A stretch of DNA of 64,000 nucleotides from Paraburkholderia sejongensis (GCF_020880815.1 NZ_JAJITD010000002.1:434001-498000); one strand, 5' to 3'. Positions 31,233 through 42,237 are shown, numbered from the stretch's first letter. The notes: a model not told the origin generated them from the letters alone. Numbers and translations: made by a program.

Positions 31233-31344
31233 GACGTTGTAGCCACGGCCAACGCTGTGGCCACAACGCCTCGACCGACCTCTCGCTCTTCAATTGTTTT
31301 CGCTTCAGCGCCGTCCATGGCGCATGTCGTTTTAGTTTTCACTC

Positions 31345-32226
31345 ATGATCGAAACAGCCGATTCGCTGCGCGACTGCCTCGCACCAGCGAAACTGAATCT
31401 CTTCCTGCATATCACCGGCCGCCGGCCGGATGGTTATCACACGCTGCAAACGGTATTCCAGCTGCTCGACTGGGGCGACACGCTGCACTTCACGCGGCGT
31501 AACGACGGCCTCATCACGCGCCGCACTGAAATCGCCGGCGTGCCGGCCGAGCAGGACCTCATCGTGCGCGCAGCAGTGTTGCTGAAAGCGCATACGGGCT
31601 CGAACGAAGGCGTTGAGATCGAAATCGAGAAGCGCCTGCCGATGGGCGCGGGCCTCGGCGGCGGCAGTTCAGACGCGGCGACCGTATTGCTCGCGCTCAA
31701 TCGACTCTGGAAGCTCAATCTGCCGCGCCAGGAATTGCAGGATCTCGCGCTGAAGCTCGGCGCGGACGTACCTTTTTTCGTGTTCGGAAAAAATGCGTTT
31801 GCAGAGGGTGTCGGTGAAGCGTTGGACGTTGTACAATTGCCGCCGCGTCACTTTCTGGTAGTGACGCCGAGAGTGCAGGTTCCAACGGCAGCGATTTTTT
31901 CAGAAAAAACGTTGACAAGAGATTCGAAGCCTCTCATAATTACGGACTTTCCTGCAGGGCTTAGCTGCAACACTGAATGGCCAGAAAGTTTTGGCCGGAA
32001 TGACATGCAGCAGGTTGTCGCAGAAAAGTACGCGGAAGTAGCGCAAGTGTTGCGATGGTTTGAAAACATCGCGCCGGCGCGGATGTCCGGATCAGGTGCA
32101 AGCGTTTTTGCAGCGTTCCGCAGTAAAGCTGAAGCAGAAGCGGCGCAAGCCAAACTGCCCGGCGAATGGAACAGCGCAGTAGCCGCCGGCCTGGATCAAC
32201 ATCCACTCTTTGCTTTCGCGTCATAA
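31345..32226 (+). CDS. ispE: 4-diphosphocytidyl-2-C-methyl-D-erythritol kinase
   Basis: GHMP kinase of the non-mevalonate isoprenoid pathway, 293 residues. The ATP-binding GHMP motif [14 protein letters not shown] lies at about 99-112. The N-terminal [22 protein letters not shown] and C-terminal [12 protein letters not shown] motifs are both typical. From about 31860 onward base composition drops noticeably in G+C, and that segment contains a strong sigma-70 promoter (31912-31940) pointing at the downstream tRNA and prs. Confidence 0.97.
   Translation: MIETADSLRDCLAPAKLNLFLHITGRRPDGYHTLQTVFQLLDWGDTLHFTRRNDGLITRRTEIAGVPAEQDLIVRAAVLLKAHTGSNEGVEIEIEKRLPMGAGLGGGSSDAATVLLALNRLWKLNLPRQELQDLALKLGADVPFFVFGKNAFAEGVGEALDVVQLPPRHFLVVTPRVQVPTAAIFSEKTLTRDSKPLIITDFPAGLSCNTEWPESFGRNDMQQVVAEKYAEVAQVLRWFENIAPARMSGSGASVFAAFRSKAEAEAAQAKLPGEWNSAVAAGLDQHPLFAFAS
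31912..31940 (+). promoter_or_regulatory. Sigma-70 promoter inside ispE for tRNA-Gln and prs
   Basis: TTGACA (31912-31917) is followed after exactly 17 bases by CATAAT (31935-31940), a perfect -35 with a five-of-six -10. The segment lies in the ispE reading frame and in a locally AT-rich patch. The expected start is near 31947, about 330 bases before the tRNA. No terminator lies between here and prs. Confidence 0.75.
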
Positions 32227-32278
32227 GTTTTGCATCGTCGAACGAAACTCCACGTTCGGCGGAGCTCAAAGTTAGTGT

Positions 32279-32355
32279 AGGGGAGTCGCCAAGCTGGTTA
32301 AGGCACCGGATTTTGATTCCGGCATGCAAAGGTTCGAATCCTTTCTCCCCTGCCA
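32279..32355 (+). tRNA. tRNA-Gln (anticodon TTG)
   Basis: A complete cloverleaf of 77 bases. The acceptor stem AGGGGAG (32279-32285) pairs with CTCCCCT, followed by discriminator G and an encoded CCA (32353-32355). The anticodon arm CCGGA-TTTTGAT-TCCGG puts TTG at 32313-32315, decoding CAA/CAG glutamine. The T arm contains GGTTCGAATCC. It lies between ispE and prs, the usual site in Burkholderiaceae. Confidence 0.98.
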
Positions 32356-32419
32356 AATACTCTCGTAGTTCGCTGTAGTTCAATTTCTCTCCCCGCCCCC
32401 AGCCTGAAGTAGGTGCACG

Positions 32420-33376
32420 ATGAGCAGCCATGACGGCCTGATGGTTTTTACTGGCAACGCAAATCCCGCGCTTGCACAGGAAGTCGTCAAAAACCTCGGT
32501 ATTCCCCTCGGCAAAGCAATGGTCAGCCGTTTCTCGGACGGTGAAATTCAGGTCGAGATTCAGGAAAACGTGCGTGGCAAGGATGTCTTCGTCCTGCAAT
32601 CCACGTGCGCGCCGGCAAACGACAATCTGATGGAACTGATGATCATGGTCGATGCGCTCAAACGCGCATCCGCTGGCCGGATCACCGCAGCCATCCCCTA
32701 CTTCGGTTATGCCCGTCAGGATCGTCGCCCGCGTTCGGCGCGCGTCGCCATCTCGGCGAAGGTCGTGGCGAACATGCTGGAAATCGCCGGCGTCGAGCGG
32801 ATCATCACGATGGATCTGCACGCCGACCAGATTCAGGGCTTCTTCGACATCCCGGTCGACAACATCTACGCAACGCCCGTGTTGCTCGGCGATCTGCGCA
32901 AGCAGAATCACGAGAACCTGCTGGTCGTTTCGCCGGACGTCGGCGGCGTGGTGCGTGCCCGGGCGCTGGCGAAGCAGCTCAATTGCGATCTCGCGATCAT
33001 CGACAAGCGTCGTCCGAAGGCGAACGTCGCCGAAGTGATGAACATCATCGGTGAAGTCGACGGCCGCACCTGCGTGATCATGGACGACATGGTCGACACC
33101 GCCGGCACGCTGTGCAAGGCTGCGCAGGTTCTGAAGGAACGCGGTGCGAAGCAGGTGTTCGCCTACGCTACGCACCCGGTTCTGTCGGGCGGCGCGGGCG
33201 AGCGAATCGCTGCTTCGGCACTCGACGAACTGGTAGTCACGGACACGATCCCGCTCGGCGAAGAAGCCCGTTCGTGCGCAAAGATCCGTTCGCTGACGAG
33301 CGCGGGCCTGCTCGCCGAAACGTTCTCGCGGATCCGCCGCGGCGATTCGGTGATGTCGCTGTTCGCCGAAAGCTAA
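32420..33376 (+). CDS. prs: Ribose-phosphate pyrophosphokinase
   Basis: Makes PRPP from ribose 5-phosphate and ATP for purine, pyrimidine, histidine, tryptophan and NAD synthesis. Length 318 residues. Family motifs: [20 protein letters not shown], the metal/ATP region [12 protein letters not shown], and the PRPP-binding loop [17 protein letters not shown] near residues 214-230. The AGTAGGTG before the ATG is a modest ribosome site. Its transcript probably starts inside ispE and includes tRNA-Gln. A terminator follows at 33389. Confidence 0.98.
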   Translation: MSSHDGLMVFTGNANPALAQEVVKNLGIPLGKAMVSRFSDGEIQVEIQENVRGKDVFVLQSTCAPANDNLMELMIMVDALKRASAGRITAAIPYFGYARQDRRPRSARVAISAKVVANMLEIAGVERIITMDLHADQIQGFFDIPVDNIYATPVLLGDLRKQNHENLLVVSPDVGGVVRARALAKQLNCDLAIIDKRRPKANVAEVMNIIGEVDGRTCVIMDDMVDTAGTLCKAAQVLKERGAKQVFAYATHPVLSGGAGERIAASALDELVVTDTIPLGEEARSCAKIRSLTSAGLLAETFSRIRRGDSVMSLFAES

Positions 33377-33388
33377 GCATTTGCGAAG

Positions 33389-33425
33389 ACGCCGCGTATC
33401 GCTTCATGCGAAACGCGGCGTTTTT
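33389..33425 (+). terminator. Rho-independent terminator after prs
   Basis: Nine-bp arms ACGCCGCGT (33389-33397) and ACGCGGCGT (33413-33421) are followed by TTTTT. Confidence 0.9.
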
Positions 33426-33540
33426 GCACAATCGGCATGAACGAACGAAGGTTCGTGCCGCTATCCCGGGCCTCAGCCGTTATGGCTTCGAGGCCCTGCT
33501 TTTTACTGCCTGGTCGCGGGCAGTGCATTGGAGATTCAAC

Positions 33541-34155
33541 ATGAAAGTAGTCGCTTTCGAGCGTTCCCTGCAAGGTACGGGTGCGAGCCGCCGCCTGCGT
33601 AACTCGGGCAAGACCCCGGGTATCGTTTATGGCGCCGGTGCTGACACGCAACTGATCGAACTCGATCACAACGCCCTGTGGCACGCGCTGAAGAAAGAAG
33701 TTTTCCATTCGTCGATCCTCGACCTGGAAGTGGCAGGCAAGTCGCAACAGGTTCTGCTGCGCGACGTGCAATACCACCCGTTCCGTCAGCTCGTGCTGCA
33801 CGTGGACTTCCAGCGCGTCGACGCGTCGAAGAAGCTGCACACCAAGGTGCCGCTGCACTTCATGAACCAGGAAACCAACCCGGCAGTCAAGCTGTCGAGC
33901 GCGGTGATCTCGCACGTCATCAACGAAATCGAAATCGAGTGCCTGCCGTCGGCACTGCCGGAATTCATCGAAGTCGACCTCGCGAAGATCGAAGCTGGTC
34001 AATCGGTTCACGCCAAGGACATCCCGCTGCCGGCAGGTGTTGCGCTGGTCGCTCACGTCGACGCGGAAAACCCGGTCGTTGCTTCCGCAACGATCCCGGC
34101 TGGTGCGATCGCTGAAGACGCAGCTGCTGCCGAAGGCGAAACGCCGGCTGCCTAA
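33541..34155 (+). CDS. rplY: 50S ribosomal protein L25 (Ctc type)
   Basis: 5S rRNA-binding ribosomal protein of 204 residues. The N-terminal L25 domain (about 1-92, from [21 protein letters not shown] to [22 protein letters not shown]) is joined to the C-terminal TL5/Ctc beta domain (about 100-185) with an Ala/Glu-rich tail. The longer two-domain form is usual in betaproteobacteria, unlike E. coli L25. GGAG lies nine bases before the ATG at 33541. Codon use is strongly biased, as expected for a ribosomal protein. A terminator follows; pth is next. Confidence 0.97.
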   Translation: MKVVAFERSLQGTGASRRLRNSGKTPGIVYGAGADTQLIELDHNALWHALKKEVFHSSILDLEVAGKSQQVLLRDVQYHPFRQLVLHVDFQRVDASKKLHTKVPLHFMNQETNPAVKLSSAVISHVINEIEIECLPSALPEFIEVDLAKIEAGQSVHAKDIPLPAGVALVAHVDAENPVVASATIPAGAIAEDAAAAEGETPAA

Positions 34156-34216
34156 GAACCCACGGGTTCGAAGCAAGCAATCCTCTCGATCCGTTTCGTA
34201 TGAGACGGTCGATGTG

Positions 34217-34249
34217 ACCCGCCGAGGTTCGCCCTGGCGGGTTTTTTTT
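34217..34249 (+). terminator. Rho-independent terminator after rplY
   Basis: Seven-bp stem ACCCGCC (34217-34223) with GGCGGGT (34236-34242), loop of 12 bases, followed by a run of eight T. Confidence 0.88.
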
Positions 34250-34304
34250 CGGCTTAATTTACCCGGCCGCGCTGCACCGCCGGGCCAGTTGGATCCACTC
34301 AATC

Positions 34305-34910
34305 ATGATCAAGCTGATCGTCGGGCTCGGCAATCCGGGCGCCGAATACACCGCGACGCGCCACAATGCTGGTTTCTGGCTGGTCGATCAACTCGCCCGC
34401 GAAGCCGGCACGACGCTGCGCGACGAGCGGCGCTTTCACGGCTTTTACGCGAAGGCGCGGCTGCACGGCGAAGAAGTGCATCTGCTGGAGCCGCAAACGT
34501 ATATGAACCGCTCCGGGCAATCGGTGGTCGCGCTCGCGCAGTTCTTCAAGATTCTTCCCGATGAGATCCTCGTCGCGCACGACGAGCTCGACATGCCGCC
34601 CGGCAGCGTCAAGCTCAAGCTCGGCGGCGGCAGCGGCGGCCATAATGGGCTTAAGGACATCAGCGCGCATCTGTCGTCGCAACAATACTGGCGGCTGCGC
34701 ATCGGCATCGGCCATCCGCGCGACCTGATTCCGGAAAGCGCGCGCGCCGCTGCGAAGCCGGACGTCGCGAACTACGTGCTGAAGCCCCCGCGGCGCGAAG
34801 AGCAGGACGTGATCGACGCGTCGATCGAACGCGCGCTCGCGGTGATGCCACACGTGATCAAGGGCGAGCTCGAGCGCGCAATGATGCAACTGCATCGCAA
34901 CAACAGCTAG
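34305..34910 (+). CDS. pth: Peptidyl-tRNA hydrolase
   Basis: Frees tRNAs from prematurely released peptidyl-tRNA. Length 201 residues. Catalytic His is in the motif [22 protein letters not shown] (His at about 22), with the conserved [10 protein letters not shown] and [27 protein letters not shown] segments. The order rplY-pth is classic. hisC follows after 63 bases. Confidence 0.97.
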   Translation: MIKLIVGLGNPGAEYTATRHNAGFWLVDQLAREAGTTLRDERRFHGFYAKARLHGEEVHLLEPQTYMNRSGQSVVALAQFFKILPDEILVAHDELDMPPGSVKLKLGGGSGGHNGLKDISAHLSSQQYWRLRIGIGHPRDLIPESARAAAKPDVANYVLKPPRREEQDVIDASIERALAVMPHVIKGELERAMMQLHRNNS

Positions 34911-34973
34911 CCGAGCGCGCTGAAAAACGCGCCAGCTGCATCGATACTGCAACCGCCCCTCGAGGAGAATCGC

Positions 34974-36053
34974 TTGAGCCGCTACTGGAGTGACATCGTT
35001 CACCGTCTGACGCCGTATGTGCCGGGCGAACAGCCCGCGCTCGCGCATCCGGTGAAGCTGAACACCAACGAAAATCCGTACCCGCCGTCGCCGCGCGTGC
35101 TCGACGCGATCCGCGGCGAGCTCGGCGACACCGCCGACGCGCTGCGCCGCTATCCGGACCCAACCGCGCGCAAGCTGCGCGAAACGGTGGCGGCGTATCA
35201 CGGCATCCGCGCCGACCAGGTGTTCGCGGGCAATGGCTCCGACGAAGTGCTAGCGCTGACGTTCCAGGCTTTGCTCAAGCACGACAAGCCGCTGCTGTTC
35301 CCGGACATCACGTACAGCTTCTACCCCACCTACGCGAAGCTGTTCGAGGTCGACTACCGGACCATCCCGCTCGACGAAAACTTCGCGATCAGGATCGACG
35401 ACTACGCGGCGCCGAACGGCGGCATCCTGTTCCCGAACCCGAACGCGCCGACCGGCAGGCCGCTTCCGCTTGCGGACATCGAGCGGCTGGTCGCGAGTCA
35501 GCCGGAATCGGTGGTGGTCGTCGATGAAGCCTATGTCGATTTCGGCGCGCAGTCGGCGATCGCGCTGATCGATCGCTATCCGAATCTGCTGGTCGTGCAA
35601 ACCGTGTCGAAGTCGCGTTCGCTGGCAGGCATGCGGGTCGGCTTTGCGTTCGGCGACCCGGCGTTGATCGACGCGCTCAATCGCGTGAAGGACAGCTTCA
35701 ACTCCTATCCGCTCGACCGTCTCGCGCAAGTCGCGGCGACCGCCGCGTACGAAGACGACGCATGGTTCCGCGACTGCCGCGCGAAGGTCATCGCGAGCCG
35801 CGAGCGACTCGCGGCGCAGTTGACGTCGCTTGGCTTCGAAGTCGTGCCGTCGGCCGCGAATCTGCTGTTCGCGCGCCATCCCGGCTACGACGCGGCGATG
35901 CTGGTGGCGCGACTGCGGGAGAAGGAAATTTTCGTGCGCCACTTCAACGCGCCGCGCATCGACCAGCATCTGCGGATCTCGGTCGGCACCGACGCCGAAT
36001 GCGACATCCTGCTCGACGCGCTGCGCGGGATTTTCAGCGCGTACGTCGGCTAA
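34974..36053 (+). CDS. hisC: Histidinol-phosphate aminotransferase
   Basis: PLP enzyme of 359 residues catalysing the transamination step of histidine synthesis. Motifs include the N-terminal [13 protein letters not shown], the aspartate region [10 protein letters not shown] and the PLP lysine in [15 protein letters not shown]. The start is TTG at 34974: GAGGAG lies six bases upstream and no in-frame ATG precedes the conserved N-terminus. It is outside any his operon here, so it may be a second paralogue (HisC2) that could also serve aromatic amino acids. A bidirectional terminator follows. Confidence 0.93.
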   Translation: MSRYWSDIVHRLTPYVPGEQPALAHPVKLNTNENPYPPSPRVLDAIRGELGDTADALRRYPDPTARKLRETVAAYHGIRADQVFAGNGSDEVLALTFQALLKHDKPLLFPDITYSFYPTYAKLFEVDYRTIPLDENFAIRIDDYAAPNGGILFPNPNAPTGRPLPLADIERLVASQPESVVVVDEAYVDFGAQSAIALIDRYPNLLVVQTVSKSRSLAGMRVGFAFGDPALIDALNRVKDSFNSYPLDRLAQVAATAAYEDDAWFRDCRAKVIASRERLAAQLTSLGFEVVPSAANLLFARHPGYDAAMLVARLREKEIFVRHFNAPRIDQHLRISVGTDAECDILLDALRGIFSAYVG

Positions 36054-36090
36054 GCGGCCAGGCAGACACACCCAGGCGCCGCGGCAAAAG

Positions 36091-36127
36091 AAAAACGGCG
36101 AAGGCCTTCCAGCCTTCGCCGTTTTTT
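36091..36127. terminator. Bidirectional terminator between hisC and the ferredoxin gene
   Basis: A 13-bp stem (AAAACGGCGAAGG, 36092-36104, with CCTTCGCCGTTTT, 36113-36125) has A-runs on the left and T-runs on the right. It serves the convergent genes on both sides. Confidence 0.92.
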
Positions 36128-36145
36128 ACATCCGACTCGCGAAAC

Positions 36146-36415
<270 letters not shown>

Positions 36416-36472
36416 TCATGCCGGCGCGGCCGGCTTTGATCCGTCAAAACCGACAGTTTACGCCGGTTCGGC

Positions 36473-37000
<528 letters not shown>

Positions 37001-37094
37001 TCAGACAAAAGCACACTTCTGCGCATCCACGCGACGCTTCCTGCTCGATACCGCGGGTGACGATAAACCGCCCGGCCCCTTTTTGGAACGCGCA

Positions 37095-37709
37095 TTATTC
37101 CTTATTTTCGCGCTGCAGCAAATGAAAGTGGACAGCGCCTGCCTTGCCCTGCCGCACGAGCTCCCAGCCCGCCAGCGGCGCGTGATTGGCCGGCTCGAGC
37201 GCATCGCCCGACTCCACGTACAGGAAACCGTCCGCGCGCACCAGCGGCGCGCTGAGTTCGAGCGCCTTGCCGAGCAGGTCGGCGTCGAACGGCGGATCGA
37301 GGAACACGACGTCGAACGACGCGGGCGCGAGACTCGCAGCAAGCCGCAAGCCGTCCGCTTCGGCGATTTCGATCATGCGCGCGTCCAGCCGTTGCTGGTT
37401 CGCGCGCAACTGACCGGCGGCGCGCCCGTTGCGCTCCACCATCAGCACGCGCGCCGCGCCGCGCGACGCGGCCTCGAAGCCGAGCGCGCCGCTGCCGGCA
37501 AACAGATCCAGGCAGTGCTGGCCGTCCAGACGCTGGCCGAGCCAGTTGAACAGCGTCTCTCGGACGCGGTCGGGGGTCGGGCGCAGGCCGTCCAGATCGA
37601 GCACGGGCAGCGGCGTGCGTTTCCAGTCGCCGCCGATGATGCGAATGGCATGGGGCTTACCGCTTTTGGACGAAGCGCCGGCGGCGCGTGAGGGTGCAGA
37701 ACGAGGCAT
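37095..37709 (-). CDS. rsmD: 16S rRNA (guanine(966)-N2)-methyltransferase
   Basis: SAM-dependent methyltransferase of 204 residues acting on G966 of 16S rRNA. The SAM motif CLDLFAGSGALGFEAASRGA (about 65-84) and catalytic FLDPPF (about 134-139) are intact. A basic N-terminal tail of about 20 residues precedes the conserved IRIIGGDWKRTPL. It is divergent from ftsY, 240 bases away, an arrangement conserved in many proteobacteria. I saw no clear promoter in that gap. Confidence 0.95.
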   Translation of the reverse strand: MPRSAPSRAAGASSKSGKPHAIRIIGGDWKRTPLPVLDLDGLRPTPDRVRETLFNWLGQRLDGQHCLDLFAGSGALGFEAASRGAARVLMVERNGRAAGQLRANQQRLDARMIEIAEADGLRLAASLAPASFDVVFLDPPFDADLLGKALELSAPLVRADGFLYVESGDALEPANHAPLAGWELVRQGKAGAVHFHLLQRENKE

Positions 37710-37949
37710 GCAGTTTCGATTACGTGATGAAAACGCCCGCCGCGCCGTTGCGCGGGGTTCGGAGCGCCCACGTTACCACAGGGGTGGCGCGCGTCCAGCC
37801 TGGCCGATCAGCCGATACGACGCGCCGCGGCACGCCTGATAAAATGTGCGGCTGCCAGCGCCCTGCGATCCGCAGCGCGGCGCTGCCCTCCGCTTCGCCG
37901 GTCCCGTGCCGGCTGCGCGCCACCGGCGCGTTCTCCCATACGCCAGATC

Positions 37950-39101
37950 ATGTTCAGCTTTTTCAAACGATTCAAGGGTTCGAAAGAGTCCGATACCGCG
38001 GCAGACGAATCGCAGGCGGCGCCAGAAGACGCGACGCTCGAAGCCGCGCCTGTCGAGCCGGATGCGCCAATCGAGGCCTTCGAGTTCCCCGAGTCCGCCG
38101 CGCCGGCGGTCACGACCATCATCGAGCCGCAGCCCGAGCCGGAAGATGCCGTCTCCGGCGCGGTCGAAGTCGTCCCTCCGCCGATGCTGGATGCGAGCGC
38201 GAAGCGTTCGTGGCTCACCCGCCTGAAAAGCGGGCTGTCGAAAACGAGTTCGAGCCTGACCGGCATCTTCGTCGGCACGAAGATCGACGAGGACCTGTAC
38301 GAAGAGCTCGAAACCGCACTGCTGATGTCGGACGCCGGCGTCGAGGCGACCGAGTTCCTGCTCGAATCGCTGCGCGAAAAGGTTCGCAACGAGCGGCTGA
38401 CCGACCCGCAACAGGTCAAGACGGCGCTGCGTTCGCTGCTCATCGAGCTGCTCAAGCCGCTCGAGAAGTCGCTGATGCTCGGCCGCGCGAAGCCGCTGGT
38501 AATGATGATCGCAGGCGTCAACGGCGCGGGCAAAACCACCAGCATCGGCAAACTCGCCAAGCATCTGCAAAGCTTCGATCAATCGGTGCTGCTGGCCGCC
38601 GGCGACACGTTCCGCGCAGCCGCGCGCGAACAGTTGGCGGTCTGGGGCCAGCGCAACAACGTGACCGTGGTCGCGCAGGAAAGCGGCGACCCGGCCGCGG
38701 TGATCTTCGACGCGGTCGGCGCCGCGCGTGCGCGCAAGATCGACGTGATGATGGCCGACACGGCCGGCCGTCTGCCGACCCAGCTGCATCTGATGGAAGA
38801 GCTGCGCAAGGTCAAACGGGTGATCGGCAAGGCACAGGACGGCGCGCCGCACGAGGTGCTGCTGGTGATCGACGCGAACACCGGCCAGAACGCGCTCACC
38901 CAGGTCAAGGCGTTCGACGACGCGCTCGGCCTCACCGGCCTGATCGTCACCAAGCTCGACGGCACCGCGAAGGGCGGGATTCTGGCGGCGATCGCGCGGC
39001 AGCGGCCGATTCCGGTGTATTTCATCGGCGTCGGCGAAAAGGTCGAGGATTTGCAGCCGTTCAGCGCCGAAGAGTTTTCGGACGCGCTGCTGGGCGGCTG
39101 A
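37950..39101 (+). CDS. ftsY: Signal recognition particle receptor FtsY
   Basis: SRP receptor GTPase that docks ribosome-nascent chain complexes at the inner membrane, 383 residues. An acidic, Ala/Glu/Pro-rich A region (about 10-85) precedes the NG domain (about 88-380) with P-loop [24 protein letters not shown] and TKLDGTAKGG. The basic N-terminus MFSFFKRFKGSKES fits membrane targeting. A bidirectional terminator follows. Confidence 0.97.
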   Translation: MFSFFKRFKGSKESDTAADESQAAPEDATLEAAPVEPDAPIEAFEFPESAAPAVTTIIEPQPEPEDAVSGAVEVVPPPMLDASAKRSWLTRLKSGLSKTSSSLTGIFVGTKIDEDLYEELETALLMSDAGVEATEFLLESLREKVRNERLTDPQQVKTALRSLLIELLKPLEKSLMLGRAKPLVMMIAGVNGAGKTTSIGKLAKHLQSFDQSVLLAAGDTFRAAAREQLAVWGQRNNVTVVAQESGDPAAVIFDAVGAARARKIDVMMADTAGRLPTQLHLMEELRKVKRVIGKAQDGAPHEVLLVIDANTGQNALTQVKAFDDALGLTGLIVTKLDGTAKGGILAAIARQRPIPVYFIGVGEKVEDLQPFSAEEFSDALLGG

Positions 39102-39161
39102 GCGCGCGCGAGCGGCAAGCACGCGGCGAGCGCAAGCAGGCTCATCCCCGCGCCAGACAGC

Positions 39162-39192
39162 AAAAAGGGCACTCCTCGGAGTGCCCTTTTTT
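39162..39192. terminator. Bidirectional terminator between ftsY and maiA
   Basis: Near-perfect stem AAAAAGGGCACTCC (39162-39175) with GGAGTGCCCTTTTT (39178-39191), A-run left and T-run right. It serves the convergent genes. Confidence 0.92.
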
Positions 39193-39232
39193 CGTTTCTA
39201 CCTCTCAATGAACAGCGGGAGGCGAGCCCCCA

Positions 39233-39877
39233 TCACTCCGCATCCGGCTGCACGCCCGGCGCCGCGCGCGCGAACGCATCGAGCTGCATCGCGTGATCGT
39301 AGATGCGCTGGATGGTTGAATACTTCGTCGTATCGATGTTAAAGCGCTGCGCGTTGAACACCTGCGGGATCAGGCACGCGTCCGCGAGGGTCGGCGTGTC
39401 ACCGAAACACAGTTTGCCGGTTCGCGCGTCGCCGGCCAGATGCGCGTCCAGCGTCGAGAAGCCCGCATCGATCCAGTGTCGGTACCACGCATCTTTCGCG
39501 TCGTTATCCACGCACAGCGTGTGCTTCAGGTACTTCAGCACGCGCAGATTGTTCAGCGGATGAATCTCGCACGCGACCTGCAACGCCACCGAGCGCACAT
39601 ACGCGCGATCGAGCGGCGCCTTCGGCAGCAACGGCGGCTCCGGATGCGTCTCCTCCAGATACTCGATGATCGCGAGCGACTGCGGCAACGCGTCGTGGCC
39701 GTCGACCAGCGTCGGCACGATGCCGTCCCGATTGACCTTGCGATAGTCGGGTTTCAACTGCTCGCCGCCGTCGCGCACGAGGTGCACGGGCACGTAGTCG
39801 TACGGCAGGTTCTTCACGTTCAGCGCGATGCGTACGCGGTACGACGCGGAGCTACGGAAATAGCTGTAAAGCTTCAT
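39233..39877 (-). CDS. maiA: Maleylacetoacetate isomerase (zeta-class GST)
   Basis: Glutathione-dependent isomerase of 214 residues. The zeta-class motif YFRSSASYRVRIALN lies at about 6-20; a thioredoxin-like N-terminal domain (1-80) and helical C-terminal domain (90-214) are visible. The start at 39877 has GGAGG eight bases upstream. The fumarylacetoacetase-family gene lies 34 bases upstream on the same strand, so the pair probably handles the end of tyrosine/homogentisate or gentisate breakdown. The paired hydrolase is the short type, which favours maleylpyruvate-like substrates as an alternative. Confidence 0.9.
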   Translation of the reverse strand: MKLYSYFRSSASYRVRIALNVKNLPYDYVPVHLVRDGGEQLKPDYRKVNRDGIVPTLVDGHDALPQSLAIIEYLEETHPEPPLLPKAPLDRAYVRSVALQVACEIHPLNNLRVLKYLKHTLCVDNDAKDAWYRHWIDAGFSTLDAHLAGDARTGKLCFGDTPTLADACLIPQVFNAQRFNIDTTKYSTIQRIYDHAMQLDAFARAAPGVQPDAE

Positions 39878-39911
39878 GATGACTACCTCCTCCACCTGCC
39901 CGCGAGCCGCT

Positions 39912-40610
<699 letters not shown>

Positions 40611-40819
40611 TGCGTTCTCCGTGTTCCGTTTTCGAGTGACGCCGCCGCGGCGGCGAGAAAGCATCGAGTGTAACGCGCGGCAGTGGTGCGGTGCGCGCCG
40701 GTGGCCGGCGCCTCCTCTCTCGCGCGGCCGTCATAGATGCGATACTCACACCCACCAGCATTTGTTAAATGACGTCGCCCCGCCCGCGCGGCGCGCGACG
40801 CCCCGCCCCCTTGCGCCCG

Positions 40820-41791
40820 ATGACCGACTCCACCGACACCGCCTCCCCCTTCCCCTGCGCCCGTTTCATCAAGGAAATCGGCCGCGGGCCGAACGGCGCC
40901 CGTGCACTGACCGCCGACGATACCCGCGCGCTCTACACCGCGATGCTGGACGGTCGCGTCGACGACCTCGAACTCGGCGCGGTGCTGCTCGCATATCGAG
41001 TGAAAGGCGAGACCGCCGACGAACTTGCCGCGATGCTGGCCGCCGCGCACTCGTCGTTCGAGCCGGTGCGGCTGCCGCATGGCGCGTACCGGCCGGTGTC
41101 GATTCCGTCGTACAACGGCGCGCGCAAACAGCCGAACCTCGTGCCGCTGCTGGCGCTGCTGCTCGCGCGCGAAGGCGTGCCGGTGCTGGTGCACGGCGTC
41201 ACCGAAGATCCGGGCCGGGTGACCAGCGCGGAAATCTTCGCGCAGCTGCGGATCGCGCACGCGCAGTCGCATGCGCAGATCGAAGACGGCCTCGCCGAGC
41301 GGCGCGTCGCGTTCACGTCGATCGACGTGCTCGCGCCGAAACTCGCGCGCCTGCTCGGGCTGCGCCGGCGCATGGGCGTGCGCAATTCGACGCACACGCT
41401 GGTTAAGCTGCTGCAGCCGTTCGCGCCCGCCGGACTGCGGCTCGTGAACTATACGCATCCGCCGTATCGCGACAGCCTCACGAAATTGTTCAATTCGCAC
41501 CCGGACGCTGCGGTCGGCGGCGCGCTGCTCGCGCGCGGCACCGAGGGCGAAGCGGTCGCCGACACGCGGCGCCAGGTGCAAGTGGACTGGCTGCATGACG
41601 GCGTGTGCGAAACGCGCTTGCCGCACGAGCGTTCGTCGGCCGATGCGCCCGAAGTCGAGTTGCCCGAAGCGCGCGATGCGGCCACCACCGCCGCGTGGAT
41701 CGACGCGGTGCTGCGCGGCGAAGCGCCGGTGCCGAGCGCGATCGAGCGGCAGGTCGAACTGATCGCCGACGTCGCGAAAACGGCGGGCTGA
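40820..41791 (+). CDS. ybiB: DNA-binding protein YbiB (TrpD2 family)
   Basis: Homologue of anthranilate phosphoribosyltransferase that in E. coli has lost that activity and binds nucleic acids. From 40820 the protein has 323 residues, close to E. coli's 320; an in-frame ATG at 40769 would add 17 residues. The N-terminus FIKEIGRGPNGARALTADDTRALYTAML and the segment RRRMGVRNSTHTLVKLLQPF are typical. Neither start has a convincing ribosome site. In E. coli ybiB is LexA-regulated; no LexA box was seen here. Confidence 0.85.
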   Translation: MTDSTDTASPFPCARFIKEIGRGPNGARALTADDTRALYTAMLDGRVDDLELGAVLLAYRVKGETADELAAMLAAAHSSFEPVRLPHGAYRPVSIPSYNGARKQPNLVPLLALLLAREGVPVLVHGVTEDPGRVTSAEIFAQLRIAHAQSHAQIEDGLAERRVAFTSIDVLAPKLARLLGLRRRMGVRNSTHTLVKLLQPFAPAGLRLVNYTHPPYRDSLTKLFNSHPDAAVGGALLARGTEGEAVADTRRQVQVDWLHDGVCETRLPHERSSADAPEVELPEARDAATTAAWIDAVLRGEAPVPSAIERQVELIADVAKTAG

Positions 41792-41883
41792 CATGGTCCG
41801 GACGAGGCGGCTCGCGTCTAGCGGCGCTCCCTCGGTCCAGGCGTCCCAGTTCACGCTAACGCGCCGCGCGCAGCCACCGCGGG

Positions 41884-41913
41884 TTGACAGCCCGCCGCCC
41901 GCCGTCATACATT
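41884..41913 (+). promoter_or_regulatory. Promoter of the leucine leader transcript
   Basis: TTGACA (41884-41889) and TACATT (41908-41913) are 18 bases apart. The start point expected about seven bases after the -10 coincides with the ATG of the leader peptide at 41921, so the mRNA may begin at or next to that codon. Confidence 0.55.
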
Positions 41914-41920
41914 GGCGCCC

Positions 41921-41995
41921 ATGCGTTCCATTCCGAACACCCTCCGAATTACCTTCGGCCGACTAGCTCGGCCCCTATCGCTACGTCTGGCGTAA
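41921..41995 (+). CDS. Leucine-rich leader peptide (leuL-like)
   Basis: A 24-codon ORF ending in TAA. Its second half reads RLARPLSLRLA, and five of 24 residues are leucine (positions 8, 15, 19, 21, 23). Three of the five are CTA, a codon that is rare in such a G+C-rich genome, exactly what a leucine-sensing attenuator needs. It lies 242 bases before a 2-isopropylmalate synthase homologue, the first enzyme of leucine synthesis. No ribosome site precedes it, consistent with leaderless translation. The last leucine codons (CTACGT at 41981) can pair with GCGTAG at 42001-42006. The function is inferred from position and codon content. Confidence 0.65.
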   Translation: MRSIPNTLRITFGRLARPLSLRLA

Positions 41996-42222
41996 GTCAC
42001 GCGTAGCGCCGCATGCCGGCAGCTCCAGTTGCCAGCGGCGGTCCTCCCGGCAGTTCCCGCAGCTCGTTTCACCCCCAATCGTAGTTCTTCACAACCCGTC
42101 GTCGTTTGCATTCGTCCGTTTACCGCGCGGACGAAGCGAGAGGACTCAGTGCACGCTCCGGCGTGCATCCGGGCAGTCGGCTAACCGCTCGACGCCCCAC
42201 CCTCCCGCCGGCGACACCACGA
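41996..42222 (+). promoter_or_regulatory. Putative leucine attenuator RNA
   Basis: The untranslated part of the leader contains several strong hairpins. 42007-42012 (CGCCGC) can pair with 42035-42040, while 42035-42038 can instead pair with 42057-42060, so these two structures exclude each other. Further on, TTCGTCCG (42111-42118) pairs perfectly with CGGACGAA (42128-42135), and TGCACGC (42150-42156) with GCGTGCA (42161-42167) around a TCCG loop. None is followed by a good T-run, so a classic intrinsic terminator is not evident and Rho-dependent or other attenuation must be considered. Confidence 0.45.
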
Positions 42223-42237
42223 ATGAGGCATCTCATC

